From positions 1-19,514 of the forward strand of contig JAOXYB010015509.1 in assembly GCA_028565635.1 (NCBI GenBank): DNA of 19,514 bases. Reading direction: 5' to 3'. The notes beneath the pieces were generated by a model that was given only the letters and a program-made list of their open reading frames with translations, was not told the DNA's origin and did no database searches. Each line of letters opens with the position of its first letter. The first letter of the stretch is position 1. The DNA is from Phoronis ovalis. Lineage: Eukaryota > Phoronida > Phoronidae. The position numbers were made by a program, and so were the translations under genes. Shown here piece after piece: positions 19,457-19,514 of this stretch.

Positions 19457-19514
19457 ATTGTACATATTTGTAGTCCTAATAATATAGACCCAATATATGA
19501 TGACGTATTGGTCC

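Larger units (their letters stand above)
18961..19514 (-). promoter_or_regulatory. Upstream region of the LRR-Ig gene; probable promoter
   Basis: This is the 5' flank of the - strand gene. A locally GC-richer stretch lies at about 19086-19140 in otherwise AT-rich DNA. Next to it, a TATA-like TTTAAAAA can be read on the - strand at about 19084-19077. A 14-bp perfect palindrome AACGTTTAAACGTT sits at 19175-19188. None of these is proven to be the core promoter, and the transcription start cannot be fixed from sequence. The - strand frame at 19144-18938 looks like a chance frame across the 5' UTR. Confidence 0.4.

Overview
This is an intron-rich, AT-rich piece of animal nuclear DNA, not prokaryotic. 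The main content is an almost complete gene for SF3B1 (SF3b155), the U2 snRNP scaffold protein, on the + strand. I reconstruct 22 coding exons (1283-15296) joined by 21 introns, all with GT/AG ends and all in phase. Together they encode 1319 residues ending in the family's conserved C-terminus. Only the very short first coding exon (about nine residues) is missing. Protein similarity to the human protein is very high. Intron placement, the many AT-rich introns of 0.2-2.2 kb, and a neighbouring LRR-Ig receptor suggest an invertebrate, perhaps a lophotrochozoan such as a mollusc. That lineage call is inference.

Layout. 1-137: the start or an internal exon of an unidentified acidic, Ser-rich protein on the - strand, running off the left edge. 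138-1282: non-coding DNA with a C-rich minisatellite (about 259-387) and a GC-richer block with short direct and inverted repeats (about 545-655). 1283-15296: SF3B1. Its front half carries the U2AF-ligand (RW/W-containing) motifs and Thr-Pro repeats, and its back half the HEAT-repeat solenoid. 15297-16086: a short tail-to-tail intergenic region with two AATAAA signals for SF3B1. 16087-18936: a three-exon gene on the - strand for a secreted-pathway, single-pass membrane protein with LRRs, one Ig domain and a 15-residue cytoplasmic tail. 18937-19514: its upstream region, with a palindrome, a stem-loop and a small tandem repeat.

The genes are not an operon or a functional system. SF3B1 is a housekeeping spliceosome gene and the LRR-Ig gene is a cell-surface protein that happens to converge on it. 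I found no mobile-element ORF, CRISPR array, tRNA or rRNA, and no evidence of an undescribed multi-gene system. The points most worth a second look are an expanded Thr-Pro-Gly repeat in SF3B1, a perfect 17-bp hairpin with a one-base loop in the LRR-Ig gene, a promoter-like spot inside SF3B1 intron 2, and the position of the - strand exon relative to the missing SF3B1 exon 1.
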